Shown in pieces: positions 1 to 10,592 of a DNA stretch of 64,000 nt. The stretch is taken from NCBI RefSeq assembly GCF_000002235.5, contig NW_022145610.1, positions 32,626,807 to 32,690,806 on the forward strand, written 5' to 3'. A program made the translations under genes and the position numbers. A model generated the notes under the pieces. That model worked only from the letters and a program-made list of their open reading frames with translations, made no database searches and was not told the DNA's origin. Numbering within the stretch: position 1 is the stretch's first letter; each line of letters begins with the position of its first letter. The DNA comes from Strongylocentrotus purpuratus (taxonomy: Eukaryota; Echinodermata; Echinoidea; Camarodonta; Strongylocentrotidae).

Positions 1-72
1 CACCTGTTTACGAACTTAAATGTTTGGGACCTTATGAGGGGAAATGTTATTGGGGATGCGGAGGGTTGCATA

Positions 73-99
73 CCCCCCCCCCCCCCCCCCCCCCCCCCC
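73..99. repeat. poly-C tract (27 C)
   Basis: Uninterrupted C run. Unlike the longer C/G runs farther right, it has no hAT-type terminal repeat beside it. The exact length of such a run is often wrong in assemblies. Confidence 0.9.
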
Positions 100-241
100 A
101 CCCTGTTGGGTCGAAGTGTATTAATCTTTTATCAAAATGTCAATAGAAGGAAGCTTTTTCATAAGTAAACTTTTTATGTATGATATTCATCAAATTTGTC
201 TCTTTGATTTCTATACTTGGATACGCTTTCTAAATTCTTAA

Positions 242-607
242 AGGTAAAGACCAGTTATGGTCATGCGATTGCATTGTGAAAGAAACGTTGTGGAATCGAT
301 CAGAAAAGGTTGATCATCTAGCATCTAGCATCTGCAAGGTTCTGGAATTATCAAAATGATAAGAAATTTGGCCCATTCTTCGTAAAGTTACAAGGACTAT
401 ACACAGAAAGATGTATATGGGACTACCCTATATCTCTCACAGACCATGAGAGAAACAAATTTACCAAATATATGAATTAGTAGGCGGTTTCCCGGCAAAT
501 TTTTTATCATCATGTATTAGTCAAAACATATTCTTTCACATGATTGGTAATGGGAGCTTCCATTTCATTTTTTGAAATTGGGGAGTTTCCAATACTGGTC
601 TTTACCT
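242..607. mobile_element. TTAA-flanked MITE, 366 bp
   Basis: The terminal inverted repeat AGGTAAAGACCAGT at the left end is repeated exactly, inverted, at the right end, and partial similarity continues inward. TTAA flanks both sides (238-241 and 608-611), which fits a piggyBac-type target duplication. Because TTAA is palindromic, a TA duplication with repeats starting AAGGT (Tc1/mariner-like) fits equally well. The interior has no coding potential, so this is a non-autonomous element. It lies just upstream of the exon at 794, so it would be intronic if that exon is real. Confidence 0.75.
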
Positions 608-793
608 TTAAGGTTGTTCTTTAAAACCATAGAAATTAGAAACAAATCAAATTCACTAGATTTTGGCTTCCTGAAACATTCTTCTGTAGGTTCTAATTTA
701 TTGAAATGTTTCTTTTTAGTTCATGTAACTTCCTGAAAAATGTGCACTGTTTATAACTTCCTGAAATTATCCATATCTTGTCAAAACCACCAG

Positions 794-1001
794 ATTGAGA
801 CGGAGCACATGGAACACTCTACAGCAATTCAAAGATGGCCGTCTGAGTCAGGTGATGGGTCAGGTGCTGTCACATGACCCTATAGCACCCGTCCTGACCA
901 TCTGGCATCTGGAGGCTCTGGACAGACGTCTCAATGACATCATTGACACCATGCACAACTGCTTCACCAAACATGGAGAAGATGTAGTCTTAATGGATTG
1001 A
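794..1001 (+). CDS. Probable terminal coding exon of an unidentified host gene
   Basis: An open frame of about 69 codons runs from a CAG acceptor (791-793) to a TGA at 999-1001. It has mixed composition, balanced codon use and no simple repeat. In frame it contains DGRLSQVMGQVLSHDP, then a Trp-His-Leu-Glu-Ala-Leu-Asp stretch and a hydrophilic C-terminus ending Val-Val-Leu-Met-Asp. The first in-frame stop upstream (762-764) lies before the acceptor, so the exon cannot extend far left. The pyrimidine tract before the acceptor is weak. There is no plausible start Met near the 5' edge, so earlier exons would lie outside the window. The predicted segment is probably helical and leucine-rich. I do not recognise the family. 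The best reason to call it a gene is that it differs from the AT-rich or repetitive chance frames elsewhere. Confidence 0.6.
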
Positions 1002-2328
1002 GTCTACTCGTGGACCTACTGAGGAAATGAAACTGGTCCTGGTCCTGGTCGTGATTGTCAAAGACCTTCCATCAGAATTGACGGCATAGATCTATAATAG
1101 ACGCGGGGGTTGTCTCACGAAACTCTGTGACAGTTGTATCTTTGTTTGCAATCTTCAGAGATGTCAGGAAGCGAACAACCCGTTTCACAAAACCACAATA
1201 ATTTCAACTTTACTTGAGATGGCATTCTAAAAAGATATGACAGGTTTGGAGTCGTGACAATGCTCTTGAAGAAGTTGTCGCTCATCTTGGTTTTCTTGAA
1301 ACAACTCTCTGTTTTCAAATTGTATGCATACTCTTTGAACAAAAGTTTCACTCTTGCCAAATACTTGCCCGACATAGCAACAACTGATTTATGCATTGTT
1401 TACTCTTTATGTAGAGCGGGTCAATCAAATAGTTGATAACCCAGTGTTTGGGAGATAAACAAGCATAAATTGAAATACATTAGTTAACAGGTCTATTGCT
1501 ACATGTATACCACATTTAATAGAGATGGGGTCTGCGATAAATGATGCACAACTAGATATGTGTGATCTACAATGTCATGTGTGCTAATGGATCCAGTGAT
1601 GTGCAAACATGAGTGATGACATCTACAATTGATCTGCCAACCTAAAAAACGATATGGTCGTCTTGATGAAATAAGCATACTTAAATGCACCACACAATAT
1701 GTATTATTCAAGTTAGTTTCAAGTTTATATGTCCCACATTTTACAAAAAATATAGACATACATATAAGATAAAAATCACACAATACATGTAGTATAAATG
1801 AGCACGTCTCAATTATTCTCAATTCATATATTAATAGATTAAGTAGAATGTGAGGAATTTATTAAAAGCAGTTCTTGTATATCATAGGTTCCTGATAAAA
1901 GAAGTATTGTTGAGGAAAAAACCGAAGCAGTAGAGAAAGACGTAAGAGGGGATAATTTAAAACACAATGAAATATGTATACAAAATAATGCATTAGCACC
2001 AATACCCAGAGTAATGAGAGTATACCCAGATTATCTGCATATGCTTAATCAGGCATAGAGGAGATGAGCTCCAATGCACTGAATATGATGTACCCAGAGA
2101 GATATTCCGACATTGGTGATGGCTAGACCCAGGTCAAAGGTCATTCTCTAAGACACTGGAATTTACATGAATTTCTATCTGCATTCATTTCAGGAATTTC
2201 AAGTACATGTACGCATAGTTTCTTAAAATGGTTTCTCATAAAATTTCTTCACTTCACGTTTGATGTATCGAATAAGACACACAGATAAGTTAGTATGAGT
2301 AGGACCTTGGTTGCACGCAGCTACACTC
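1002..2328 (+). other. Possible 3' UTR and downstream intergenic DNA
   Basis: AT-rich unique-looking DNA follows the stop of the preceding exon. An ATTAAA at 1861-1866 could serve as a polyadenylation signal, but nothing confirms a 3' end. Short open frames on both strands have no recognisable content. Confidence 0.3.
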
Positions 2329-2490
2329 TATCATCGTTGGTCAAACAGTTTTTGAGCGTCAAGTCACGGCCTGGCTGGAATGCTCTCAAGGGAGTGGGGA
2401 TTGTGCACACAGTGTGTGCGGGCAAGCACTGAATCTAATGACCGGGGTAATATTAAGCGTTATATAAAAGCTGAATATTATTATTATTAT
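2329..2490 (+). mobile_element. tRNA-derived SINE, 5'-truncated copy
   Basis: This segment matches the body and tail of the full-length SINE at 36425-36772 almost base for base. Shared parts include the GGTCAAACAG segment, TGTGCACACAGTGTGTGCGG, and the AATGACCGGGGTAATA box. It ends in TATATAAAAG followed by an ATT microsatellite tail. The tRNA head and upstream body are missing, as expected from incomplete reverse transcription. The close match to the full copy suggests a fairly young insertion. Confidence 0.85.
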
Positions 2491-3189
2491 TTTGTCATCC
2501 TCACTTGCCAATCATGTAGTACACAAAAAACCTGTCACAGTTTACCAGGGCATATCTGTAAAGGAGCCTTAGAAATATGGAAATCATGTAATTGTTCTGT
2601 GTCAGAATGGTGATTTTTTTTTCTCCAAACTTGTGCAGATACAAGATCATTCTAAGTGGGATGGACTTGATTAGTTTCCTTCTTGTTCTAGATATGCAAT
2701 ATTTTTCTACTGAATTTTAAATTATGCAATGATAAACCTTTTTATGAACACCTGTCACATAAACCTCATTTATTAGGAAGCGAATTAGATTAGATTTTAT
2801 TTTTGGTCAAGTTTATGAACCTATGCAAAGGATTTACAAAGATTACCAGTTTGATTGGAAAATTTTAAAGAGAGATGATATGATATGATATAAGGAGGTG
2901 TGAAGAAGTAGATGAACTATTTTTCCTTATTTTTTAGAAAGAGATTTAAGGTAATTGCTTGGTACATATATTAGTGCAGTGCTTAGAAGTGGTCACAAAT
3001 TCAATGGATTGAAATTGCTTGAAAATGCATGTAAATTGTCAATTATGTGTCGCAACTCCATGACCAATTATCTTTAGAATCAAAGGATTTAAGTAGTATT
3101 TGAAGTACAAAAAAAGGATTGTTCAAACATCCATGATAATTAGAACAGGATCATCCCTATAATGGAATATGCTAGCTTTTTATTTAGAC
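2491..3189. other. No feature seen
   Basis: AT-rich sequence with short T runs and a small GATAT repeat near 2876-2893. No exon, tRNA or element ends were found. Confidence 0.5.
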
Positions 3190-3545
3190 TGGGCCACATT
3201 GCATAAAACTTACAATTGCTGGCAGGTAACTTTGCCATCATTATTATATACAATGGCAACGTCACTAGACAGCCAATCAAATCAAGGTTTCCCTGGAAAT
3301 TACCATTAAAGCCCCACTGTACTACTTATAGCTACTTGCGCCCTCTATATGACAAACAATGCCTTATCGGTGACCATTGGTCCCCCATGATCCTCTTTTT
3401 CTTATGTTAATTGAGAGCAGAGTTGATGAGATATCCATCTGTCAGTGACCATCCTGGGTGGTCTAATCCCTCCTGGCCAAACTAGTACAGACAGGCTTTA
3501 ATGGAAAAGTTACCATCTATGGTAAGTTTTATGCAATGGAACCCA
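3190..3545. mobile_element. Foldback MITE (outer), interrupted by another MITE
   Basis: The left end reads TGGGCCACATTGCATAAAAC and the right end, inverted, reads TGGGTTCCATTGCATAAAAC. Both continue into related GGTAAC-containing segments. The left half carries a CAGCCAATCA (inverted CCAAT) box, also seen in other foldbacks in the window. The central part is replaced by the element at 3310-3497. Its host duplication is unclear. Confidence 0.7.
3310..3497. mobile_element. TTAA-flanked MITE (inner), 188 bp
   Basis: The ends are AGCCCCACTGTACTA and, inverted from the right, AGCCTGTCTGTACTA. TTAA lies on both sides (3306-3309 and 3498-3501). Removing the element and one TTAA rejoins the two halves of the outer foldback, so it inserted later. 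A related terminal segment in opposite orientation lies at 3813-3859. Confidence 0.7.
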
Positions 3546-3687
3546 GAAGAGCTAGCTCAATGTGTCTTCCACCTCAGATAGGGGAGCAAAATATAGTGGC
3601 ACAGAAAGACAAACACCAGCAAATAGGAATGCAAAATGCATACTTGTTTAATATCCTAATGGTGTCACATAGAGATAGAACCACATC

Positions 3688-3769
3688 ATGACCGGGGTAA
3701 CTGTAAAGCGCTTAGAGACATCGTAGATGTATTAAGCGAGATATAAAAGCAGAATATTATTATTATCAT
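3688..3769 (+). mobile_element. tRNA-derived SINE, 3' tail fragment
   Basis: The fragment contains GACCGGGGTAA, then TAAAGCGCTTAGAGACATCG, and ends in an AT-rich ATT tail. Only the last 80 bp of the family is present, a typical 5' truncation. Confidence 0.8.
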
Positions 3770-3812
3770 TAGGATGTGGAGCTGGGACATGTACTACGAT
3801 TGGGGAAGTTTT

Positions 3813-3859
3813 CTATATAGAGGGAGCAAGTAGCTACAAGTAGGACAGTGGGGCTTTAA
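3813..3859 (-). mobile_element. Terminal fragment of the inner-MITE family
   Basis: Read on the minus strand, this is TTAA followed by AGCCCCACTGT and then a TAGCTACTTGC and CTCTATAT segment. It matches the left 45 bp of the element at 3310-3497 with a few substitutions. The other end was not found. Confidence 0.6.
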
Positions 3860-4150
3860 AGCCTTCAACGTGGGCTTACGCCCATGGCCCATAAAGATTG
3901 GTACCCATTTTTCTCTTTTTTTCTTCGTGTTTTTCCCTTGTTTTTTCTCCTTATCAAATATTTTGGAAACATAATTCTGTTCCCCTCCTCCTAGAAGCGA
4001 TCCTGGATTCACTTATACATCTCATACTTCCTCATGTTTAATCCCATCAAGGCGATGGAAACAAGAGTTTGGACTCTGTTTCAGATCAATCTCAACTCGT
4101 TACTATTTCAAACGGACACCTTCAGGTGATGTGGTTTATTATGTTTGCCA

Positions 4151-4414
4151 ACTAATGTCCTTTGGCAAGCATTGATCTACATTTGCCAAACTAACTAATG
4201 TCCTTTGGCAAGACATTGATCTACATTTGCCACACTCCACCCAGGTGAAGTAAATGGGTACCTGATAGAAATTTATTCCTTGAAACGCAGCGCGCGTAAC
4301 AGCTGCACTGCTAAAGCCAGGGTAATTATGCTGCATTATTGTAGAGCGTTTAGAAACTTCTAATAAAGTAAGTGTTAGGCGCTATATAAGCAAGGATAAT
4401 TATTATTATTATTA
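4151..4414 (+). mobile_element. tRNA-derived SINE, diverged copy with internal duplication
   Basis: The body segment ACTAATGTCCTTTGGCAAG plus the following CATTGATCTACATTTGCCA occurs twice (4151-4188 and 4194-4232). It continues through the CACTCCACCCAGGTGAAG and AAATGGGTAC boxes to the GCGCTATATAAG tail and an ATT repeat. The tRNA head is absent or too diverged to see. The duplication is not in the other copies. Confidence 0.75.
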
Positions 4415-5017
4415 TGGCTTATCATTTGCCATCTTTCATGATAAGTAATATGTGTTGGACATTACCAATTGTTCAGGTTCAGAACCTTTATAAGTCATAC
4501 CAAACGCAGTAGGGTTTGAACTATAAGACGAGACTGCACCATCCGTCTCCTTTATCGTCGCTTATCTAATTTGGACTCGGACATTCGGCTTCTTTGAAGA
4601 AAGTTTGGTTTGTTAAACAGGTAAATAAGATTTTTTGCTTGCAGACTAGAAATACATTTATGTTGAATGAATTTGTATACTGTACTTTACCATCAATTCT
4701 GAAATTTCATCGGGAAAAAAAGTTGTATTTTTTTTCCAGTTATTGAGTGAAATATATTTTTAATCTGTAAACAGGGTAGAATTATCAAATGTGCTAATAC
4801 ATGTAGTAAAAAGTACAAGTTCATATTATATTTGTTTGGTACTGTTGAATATACTCAACTCTTGAAAAACTATCGATCTCGTTTTGAAGACTTATCTTGC
4901 CAAATTGATAGAGTATTAGCAATAAAAGTGATATGTATTTTATGATTATTATGTCCTCGATTTAGATGATTTCGTCTTGATATAAATTATTGGAATACAT
5001 TATTGTTTGAAGAGTTA

Positions 5018-5345
5018 TGAGAGAGTGGGAAGAGAGAGAGAGATAGAGGGAGGGAGAAAGAGAGAGATGGAGATTAGGGTGAGAAACGGAAAGGTGAGGA
5101 GAGAAAGAGATGGGCATGTTAAGGGAGGGGAGGAGCAAAACAAGAGGGCAAAACGGGGAAACGAATAGGGGGTGGAAGGTAACGGATAAAAGGGGATGTA
5201 GAAAGACAGAATAAGCGATGTAGGGGGTAAAAAGGAGAGGGATGTAGGAAATAGGAGGGAGTGAGATTGGAGGGAATACAGAAAGAAAAGTGGCAGTAAT
5301 AGATAATGAGGCGAGAAATGACAGAGAACAAGGGGTATAAAGTAG
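5018..5345. repeat. Purine-rich (GA)n-like tract
   Basis: About 330 bp of almost pure A+G on the plus strand, with short perfect GA runs at the left. Long open frames on the minus strand here (Ser/Leu/Pro-rich) are by-products of the composition. Confidence 0.8.
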
Positions 5346-5393
5346 GAAATAGACTGAAGGAAAGAGGAAATGCCTGAATATTTTTTTTCTTTC

Positions 5394-5607
5394 AATAGTC
5401 AGAATGCGAATAGCATGTAGGCTAACATTAATGCGTCCCTATGTTGACGAAGTGACGGTAGTGAATGAAAATCGCATACAATTTGCGTGTGGATTTTCCT
5501 CACTACCGTCACTTCGTGAAAACAGGAACGAATTGTTAGGAGAATGAATATATGGCTGGTCCTACATAACAATACGTAAAGTTTATGCCATTCGCATTCT
5601 TGAATAT
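5394..5607. mobile_element. Foldback MITE, about 214 bp
   Basis: AGAATGCGAAT at 5401-5411 is repeated inverted at 5590-5600, with similar flanks on both sides. An internal pair, GAAGTGACGGTAGTGA (from 5449) and its inverse (5498-5516), adds a second stem. No clear target duplication and no coding sequence. Confidence 0.6.
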
Positions 5608-5721
5608 TGAAATACAATTATTCGTAACAGGTGAATGAATAATTTGTAACGAGACAATTAACAAATATGTTTGCATTGGATTTAATTACATTGCGAAAAT
5701 GGTCTATTTGGTGGGTGCAAA

Positions 5722-6040
5722 CACTATGAATATGAAGGACAAAGAAAGCGGACAAAATATACAGTTCCTCAGGTAGATAAAGGAACATCCCTTCACTGCT
5801 ATCATGTAAAAAGGTGAATATGCATGTGACACCTGTTCTACACATTTTTACATAATAGCAGTGAAGGGATGTTCCTTTGTCTACCTGACGAACTGTATAT
5901 TTTGTCCGCTTTCTTTGTCAGTCATATTCAGGGGCGTACGCAGGATTTTTTCAAGGGGGGGGGGGGGGGGTTTAAAATCGGGCCCAAAATATTTTGCTCC
6001 CGAAAAATTTAAAATCGCGCCGGCCGAAAAGTCGCTCAGT

Positions 6041-6099
<59 letters not shown>

Positions 6100-6151
6100 T
6101 TTTTTTCGAGCCCAAAAAAAATCGCAACGACAGCCATCCGAAAGTCTCTCA

Positions 6152-6192
<41 letters not shown>

Positions 6193-6316
6193 AAGCGGAC
6201 ACTTTTTTTTTTTTTGGTTCGAAATTTGAAAAATTGACATTTTTCTTCGTTGGGGGGGGGGGGTAAGGTCACCTTTTTAGGTTAGCCGTGGCATATTTTT
6301 TTTTTTTTTTTTTTTT

Positions 6317-6348
<32 letters not shown>

Positions 6349-6470
6349 CAAAGGGGGGGGGGGGGGTTCGGGTTAGGTTTTTTTAACACATAAAAATACC
6401 AAAGGGGGGGGTTTGGAACCCCCAAACCCCCCCCCCCCCCTGGTTACGCCCTGGTCATATTCATAGTGAG
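5722..6470. mobile_element. Foldback element split by an hAT MITE
   Basis: The left arm (5722-5813) and right arm (5843-5930, continuing at 6462-6470) are about 90 bp and nearly identical when inverted. They share AAAGAAAGCGGACAAAATAT and GGAACATCCCTTCACTGCTA. The right arm is cut near its outer end by the hAT-like element at 5929-6453. Rejoining across one 8-bp duplication restores the match to the left arm (CACTATGAATATGA). Confidence 0.75.
5929..6453 (+). mobile_element. hAT-like MITE with poly-G tracts, copy 1 (525 bp)
   Basis: Begins CAGGGGCGTACGCAGG and ends ...GTTACGCCCTG, giving imperfect terminal inverted repeats that start CAGG. It is flanked by perfect 8-bp duplications GTCATATT (5921-5928, 6454-6461), the duplication size of the hAT superfamily. 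The body is islands such as ATTTTTTCAAGG, AAATCGGGCCC, TCGCAACGAC and TAAAAATACCAAAGG, separated by G runs of 57 (6041-6097) and 40 (6152-6191). It codes for no transposase; poly-Gly and poly-Pro frames here are spurious. Confidence 0.9.
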
Positions 6471-7053
6471 AAGTGACGGTGGAGACAACAGATCTACTTC
6501 AAAATAAACCACAGTAGATGGGGTGCTTTCCATTTTATACAAATCAAGTACCGAATTCGAACAAGTGCATTCATCTATTCACTTCTATCTCGAATAAAAA
6601 CGCCGACATTCATATCCTTGAGTAGAACCAATTAGCAGAACTGCTGACGGCTATAGGTTCTAGTATTGTTTTATTTTTCACCGCACATCCCCACGACCTA
6701 TTACATATTTCAAATGGCTTTCTCAGAGCGGGAGGAAAATAATGTAAGCACTCCACGATCAGCCTTAATTTCTTTCATTTAATTTCATTGCCAAAGATTC
6801 AAGCCCTGCCGCCTCACTAAAATGAGTTTGAGGGGGGCTTCGCATTGATATTGCTGCAGCTGAACAGCAAACCCATAGTATTTTCGAAAACCCAAAGTAT
6901 ATACAAAATCTGACCCCCCCCCTATCGTGCCCCCTTCAAATTTGAGACCCCAAAAGGCATTTGAAAATGTGACAAACTATATTTTCTCCCCTCCCTCTCC
7001 ATATCATTGGATATCTTTATAAATGATTCAATACAATATAAGAGAATTCATTC

Positions 7054-7098
7054 ACAAACAAATTATAGACAAACAAAATATAGACAAACAAATTATAG
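7054..7098. repeat. Three tandem 15-bp units
   Basis: ACAAACAAATTATAG, ACAAACAAAATATAG and ACAAACAAATTATAG occur head to tail, differing at one position. Confidence 0.85.
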
Positions 7099-7347
7099 AA
7101 AAACTGAACATCAACAATTCTGTTAGAGTAGATTAAATACATGTTGTGTGAATAACTATCTTTATATAGCTAGAAGATGTTTGCAATTCCATGGAAGTAA
7201 ACAGATTAGTGTAATATACGGGAAATGCATGAAAAGGCCTTAAACCTGTCATAAGGGATGCACATGATTGTATCCTTGTGGGGTTTGTTATGACAAACGT
7301 GAGCGACGTAAACTACAAAATAAAAAGTATTTTCAACTATCTCTCTT

Positions 7348-7406
7348 CCCCCCCCCCCCCCCCCCCTCTCCTCTAGCTATCATACTCTCTCTCTCTCTCC
7401 TCTCTC

Positions 7407-7439
<33 letters not shown>

Positions 7440-7447
7440 TCTCTCTT
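7348..7447. repeat. Poly-C tract followed by (CT)n
   Basis: Nineteen C are followed, after a short mixed pyrimidine stretch, by CT repeats broken by single bases. The open frame across this segment is compositional. Confidence 0.85.
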
Positions 7448-7598
7448 CCCTCAATCTATCAATCTATCTATGTAACTCTAACCCGCCTTTTCTGTCTGCA
7501 GGGCCTTTCTTACAAAGAGTTGATATCAATCGCAACTGTTGTGAGTTATGAGACTGCACACTTGCGAATGATTGGATGACTTGCGATTGATTTGGATC

Positions 7599-8014
7599 CA
7601 GGCGCGTACGCAGGGGGGGGTTAGGAGGTTAAACCCCCCCCCCCCCCCCCTCTTTGGTATTTTTTATGTGTGTATTTTGGAGGAAACCCCCCCCCCTTTT
7701 GTTTTTTTATTTTTTTATTTATTTTTTTTAAAATTATACCAATAGTTGACCTAAAAAAGAGTGTCCTCTTACCCCCCCCCCCCCCCGAGGTACAGTCATA
7801 AAATGTCCAAAGGTACAGTCATCAAATTAAACATATAATCGATAAAACAGCAAAATCGAGTCCAAAAAATTACCCCCTCCCCCCGCTTATTCAGCGGCGG
7901 GTGGGTCGTTGCGAAATTTTGGCCCGATTTCAAAATGTTAAACCCCCCCCCCCCTCCCCCCCCCCCCCCCCCCCCCCCCCCCCACCTCCTTGAAAAAATC
8001 TGCGTACGCCACTG
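7599..8014 (-). mobile_element. hAT-like MITE with poly-G tracts, copy 2 (416 bp)
   Basis: Starts CAGGCGCGTACGCAGG and ends ...TGCGTACGCCACTG. The flanking 8-bp duplications are identical: TTTGGATC at 7591-7598 and 8015-8022. Orientation is opposite to copy 1: the GATTTTTTCAAGG-type island is at the right end, and the TTTGGTATTTTT island (inverse of TACCAAAGG) is near the left. A CGCTTATTCAGCGG island and a GTCGTTGCGAAATTTT island match copy 3. Confidence 0.9.
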
Positions 8015-8022
8015 TTTGGATC

Positions 8023-9233
8023 CATCCTAACTCTAACTCTGGTAAAACGCGGGGCCCTGTCTCTCTGTCCCCCTCTTTTTCTGTTCTCCCCTTTCCCCAC
8101 CCCCACCCCCACCCCATCTTCTCTCTCCCTCTCAATCCCTAACTCCCTTATTCCCTCTCCTTCCTTGATCGCGAGATAGCTGCAAATACATTATCACATT
8201 GAATCAGCTCCTCCTGGCAGAATCCTGTAAAATATTCCAGATCTCTTCGTAAGATTGATGGCAGCTTAACTTCAAAGCAATCAGGAAAGAATTAGAATAG
8301 GTACACCAAACATTAAAGGAAGAGAGGTGAGCAAAGGAAATGTCAAATTACACAATTGATCCAAAGTGACGGAGAAACCCAGTTTCCACGGATTAGTAGT
8401 AAAATGCTCGAATTATTCACGAGTTGAAATTATCATCAATCACGGTTTTTAAGAGGAGCTAAAAACAAAAGCATACAACCATTAGAGAAGTGTTCAAACA
8501 AATATGCATTGGGTTCTATAGCACCTCATGCTCAAACAATAAAGAAAAAGGAAAGAAAACGTACGGTATCTTCAATTATTATGGTGATGGATTTGTTTTC
8601 CACTTCTGATTCTTTCTTTCACTATACATTTCTTACAAAATAGTATCAAACTTCTTTTTTTCTTCAAACATTGAAACGACACTCTAGGCCTTCGAAGGTA
8701 TTTGTTCTCAGTGTAAAATCAGAAAGTATTGTTTTACAACTTATTCTTTTTAACGACAAAACAACCGATTTTGCAGCTTTGTAAATAGCTAACTATAAAA
8801 TAAGACTCGTCGCAATGTTTTTGAAAAGTTTTAATACGACCAATATTCCAAATAGTTAATATATAGTTTTATACTTCGTATAGCTTTTATTTTTTCATAT
8901 TTTGTACTGGATGAAAGTTTTTTTCACATTTTTTCCTGTAAAAATTATCGTTATAATTTCATTCATTCGTATTGATACATTATCATTTTGTGTTATAATT
9001 TCATCTTCACATTACATTGGAATCGCTAGAGAAGTTCTCGTACATTTTCATTCAATATAAAAAAGAACTAGAGAGAAACAAATCAAATTATGTTGCCTAT
9101 TATAAAATTTAAAAAAACACTTTTGTATGAGGTTCTGCAAAATATATTATTCATTTATAACTATGTATATACACCTAAGACGCACATTCTCGTTCCTTAA
9201 TATACTAATATACTATATAACTATAATAGGAAT
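8023..9233. other. No feature seen
   Basis: After a C/T-rich shoulder to about 8160, the sequence is AT-rich, with T runs and no long open frame. No element ends or exon-like segments were found. Confidence 0.5.
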
Positions 9234-9292
9234 AAATCCTCATTTAACTTTCTTCTGAAGACCCACCTGTTTCACGAAGCCTTTCCATAAAC
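9234..9292 (+). mobile_element. LINE fragment: C-terminal end of a CR1/L2-like ORF2
   Basis: One frame reads Ser-Phe-Asn-Phe-Leu-Leu-Lys-Thr-His-Leu-Phe-His-Glu-Ala-Phe-Pro-stop. The LKTHLF-type motif just before the stop is characteristic of the last residues of CR1/L2-like ORF2 proteins and also occurs in the fragment at 53208. Only about 20 codons survive. A 3' UTR probably follows to about 9480, but no tail microsatellite marks its end. Confidence 0.55.
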
Positions 9293-9712
9293 ATGATTGA
9301 TAATAATTTGAATTGCATTTGTACCGCAAAATGAACTCTTTGAAACTACGAATAATTACTATTGAATATATGTTAACTGAGTGTGATTTATCATGCTTGT
9401 CTTTGCTATCATATAATACGCAGTTTATTTGTAAGAATGTCTACACATTTCCTTACATATTTATATATTTACGTATGTAGAAAAGCTAAATTTTGGATTG
9501 AGATGCTCAAGATGAGTTCTGATGCCGCTACTTACCCTGAGGAATAACACATTTACATTGCTTTGGAGAAGCAAAACCCCTGAAGGAGCATGAAACTCAT
9601 AACCATGCGCAGCTGATGTACATCCTCGATGATCGAATTACAGTTTCATGCAAATTCCTGGTTTGCCGGATCAGGTGGGTTGTTGAAACTTCTTTTGTTG
9701 AAGAGGATGAAG

Positions 9713-10087
9713 AGATATGGTTCGGGGCAATGATGATAGGGAGCAATAGAGAGAAAGAAACATAGAGAGAGAGAGAGAGAGAGAGATAGAGAGAGAGAGA
9801 GAAAGGGGGAGGGAGGGAGGTAAAGAGGGGGAGAGGGGGAAGGGGGTGGTTGCGAGGAGTGTTACGTGTTACTTCTATACAACCTCTTTCATTGAAATGA
9901 CGTGGCCAAGATATGGTTCGGGGCAATGATGATAGAATGAGTAGAAAGGGACGGAGAGAAGGGAAGGGAGAAAAGAGAGAGGGAGAGAGAGAGAGAGAGA
10001 GAGGGGGGAGGGGGAGTGGGGGAGTGGTTGCGAGGATGTTACATGTACTTTTATACACAACCTGTTTCATTGAAATGACGTGGCTAA
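9713..10087. repeat. Imperfect tandem duplication, unit about 180-196 bp
   Basis: Unit 1 (9713-9908) and unit 2 (9909-10087) both begin AGATATGGTTCGGGGCAATG. Each has an internal GA-rich tract and ends with a GTTGCGAGGA...TTTCATTGAAATGACGTGGC segment. The units differ mainly in the length of the GA tract. A weaker partial match to the unit end lies just upstream (about 9685-9712). Confidence 0.85.
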
Positions 10088-10512
10088 AAGGAAAATTCGA
10101 ATCAATATGGGTATTTTGAATCCTTGGTTAAATACTTCTTCAATAATCATGATACTTAACAGGCGCATTTTAATCTATATAGGCCTAATTAATTACTATC
10201 AACATCAGGACCGATTTACTGGACGGGGGCCAACTTTATAGTGTTGCCTGTTAAAGCTATAAAAAAGGAAACAACCTATAGAAAGTGTCCCGCTAGATTA
10301 ATGCCAGGATCTTGCTCGTTATTTGAAGTATCGGCTATATAGGGGGCGTGTGGGCTCAATCTAGTTAAAAATATCTCCAATGCCCCCCCCCCCGAAAAAA
10401 CTCACCAAAGAGTAAACAACAACGATTTTGTTCCAGAACTGCGCCTCGTTATTCTTTTAAAATCCATTATGATGATTATCGTTGCGCGATGAAAATATCA
10501 ATAAATAGAATA

Positions 10513-10513
10513 A

Positions 10514-10560
<47 letters not shown>
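10513..10560. repeat. (AT)n microsatellite
   Basis: About 24 AT dinucleotides, nearly perfect. Confidence 0.95.
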
Positions 10561-10563
<3 letters not shown>

Positions 10564-10592
10564 TCCGTTCGAAATTAAAGCTTTTGTGCTTA

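Noticed and set aside
5861-6272. Open frames of 66-122 codons on both strands with poly-Gly or poly-Pro
   Set aside because: They are translations of G/C homopolymers in hAT-like MITE copy 1; frames exist on both strands and all are low complexity.
10384-10394. Another hAT-type poly-C element
   Set aside because: A short C run without the GCGTACGC ends or any 8-bp duplication.
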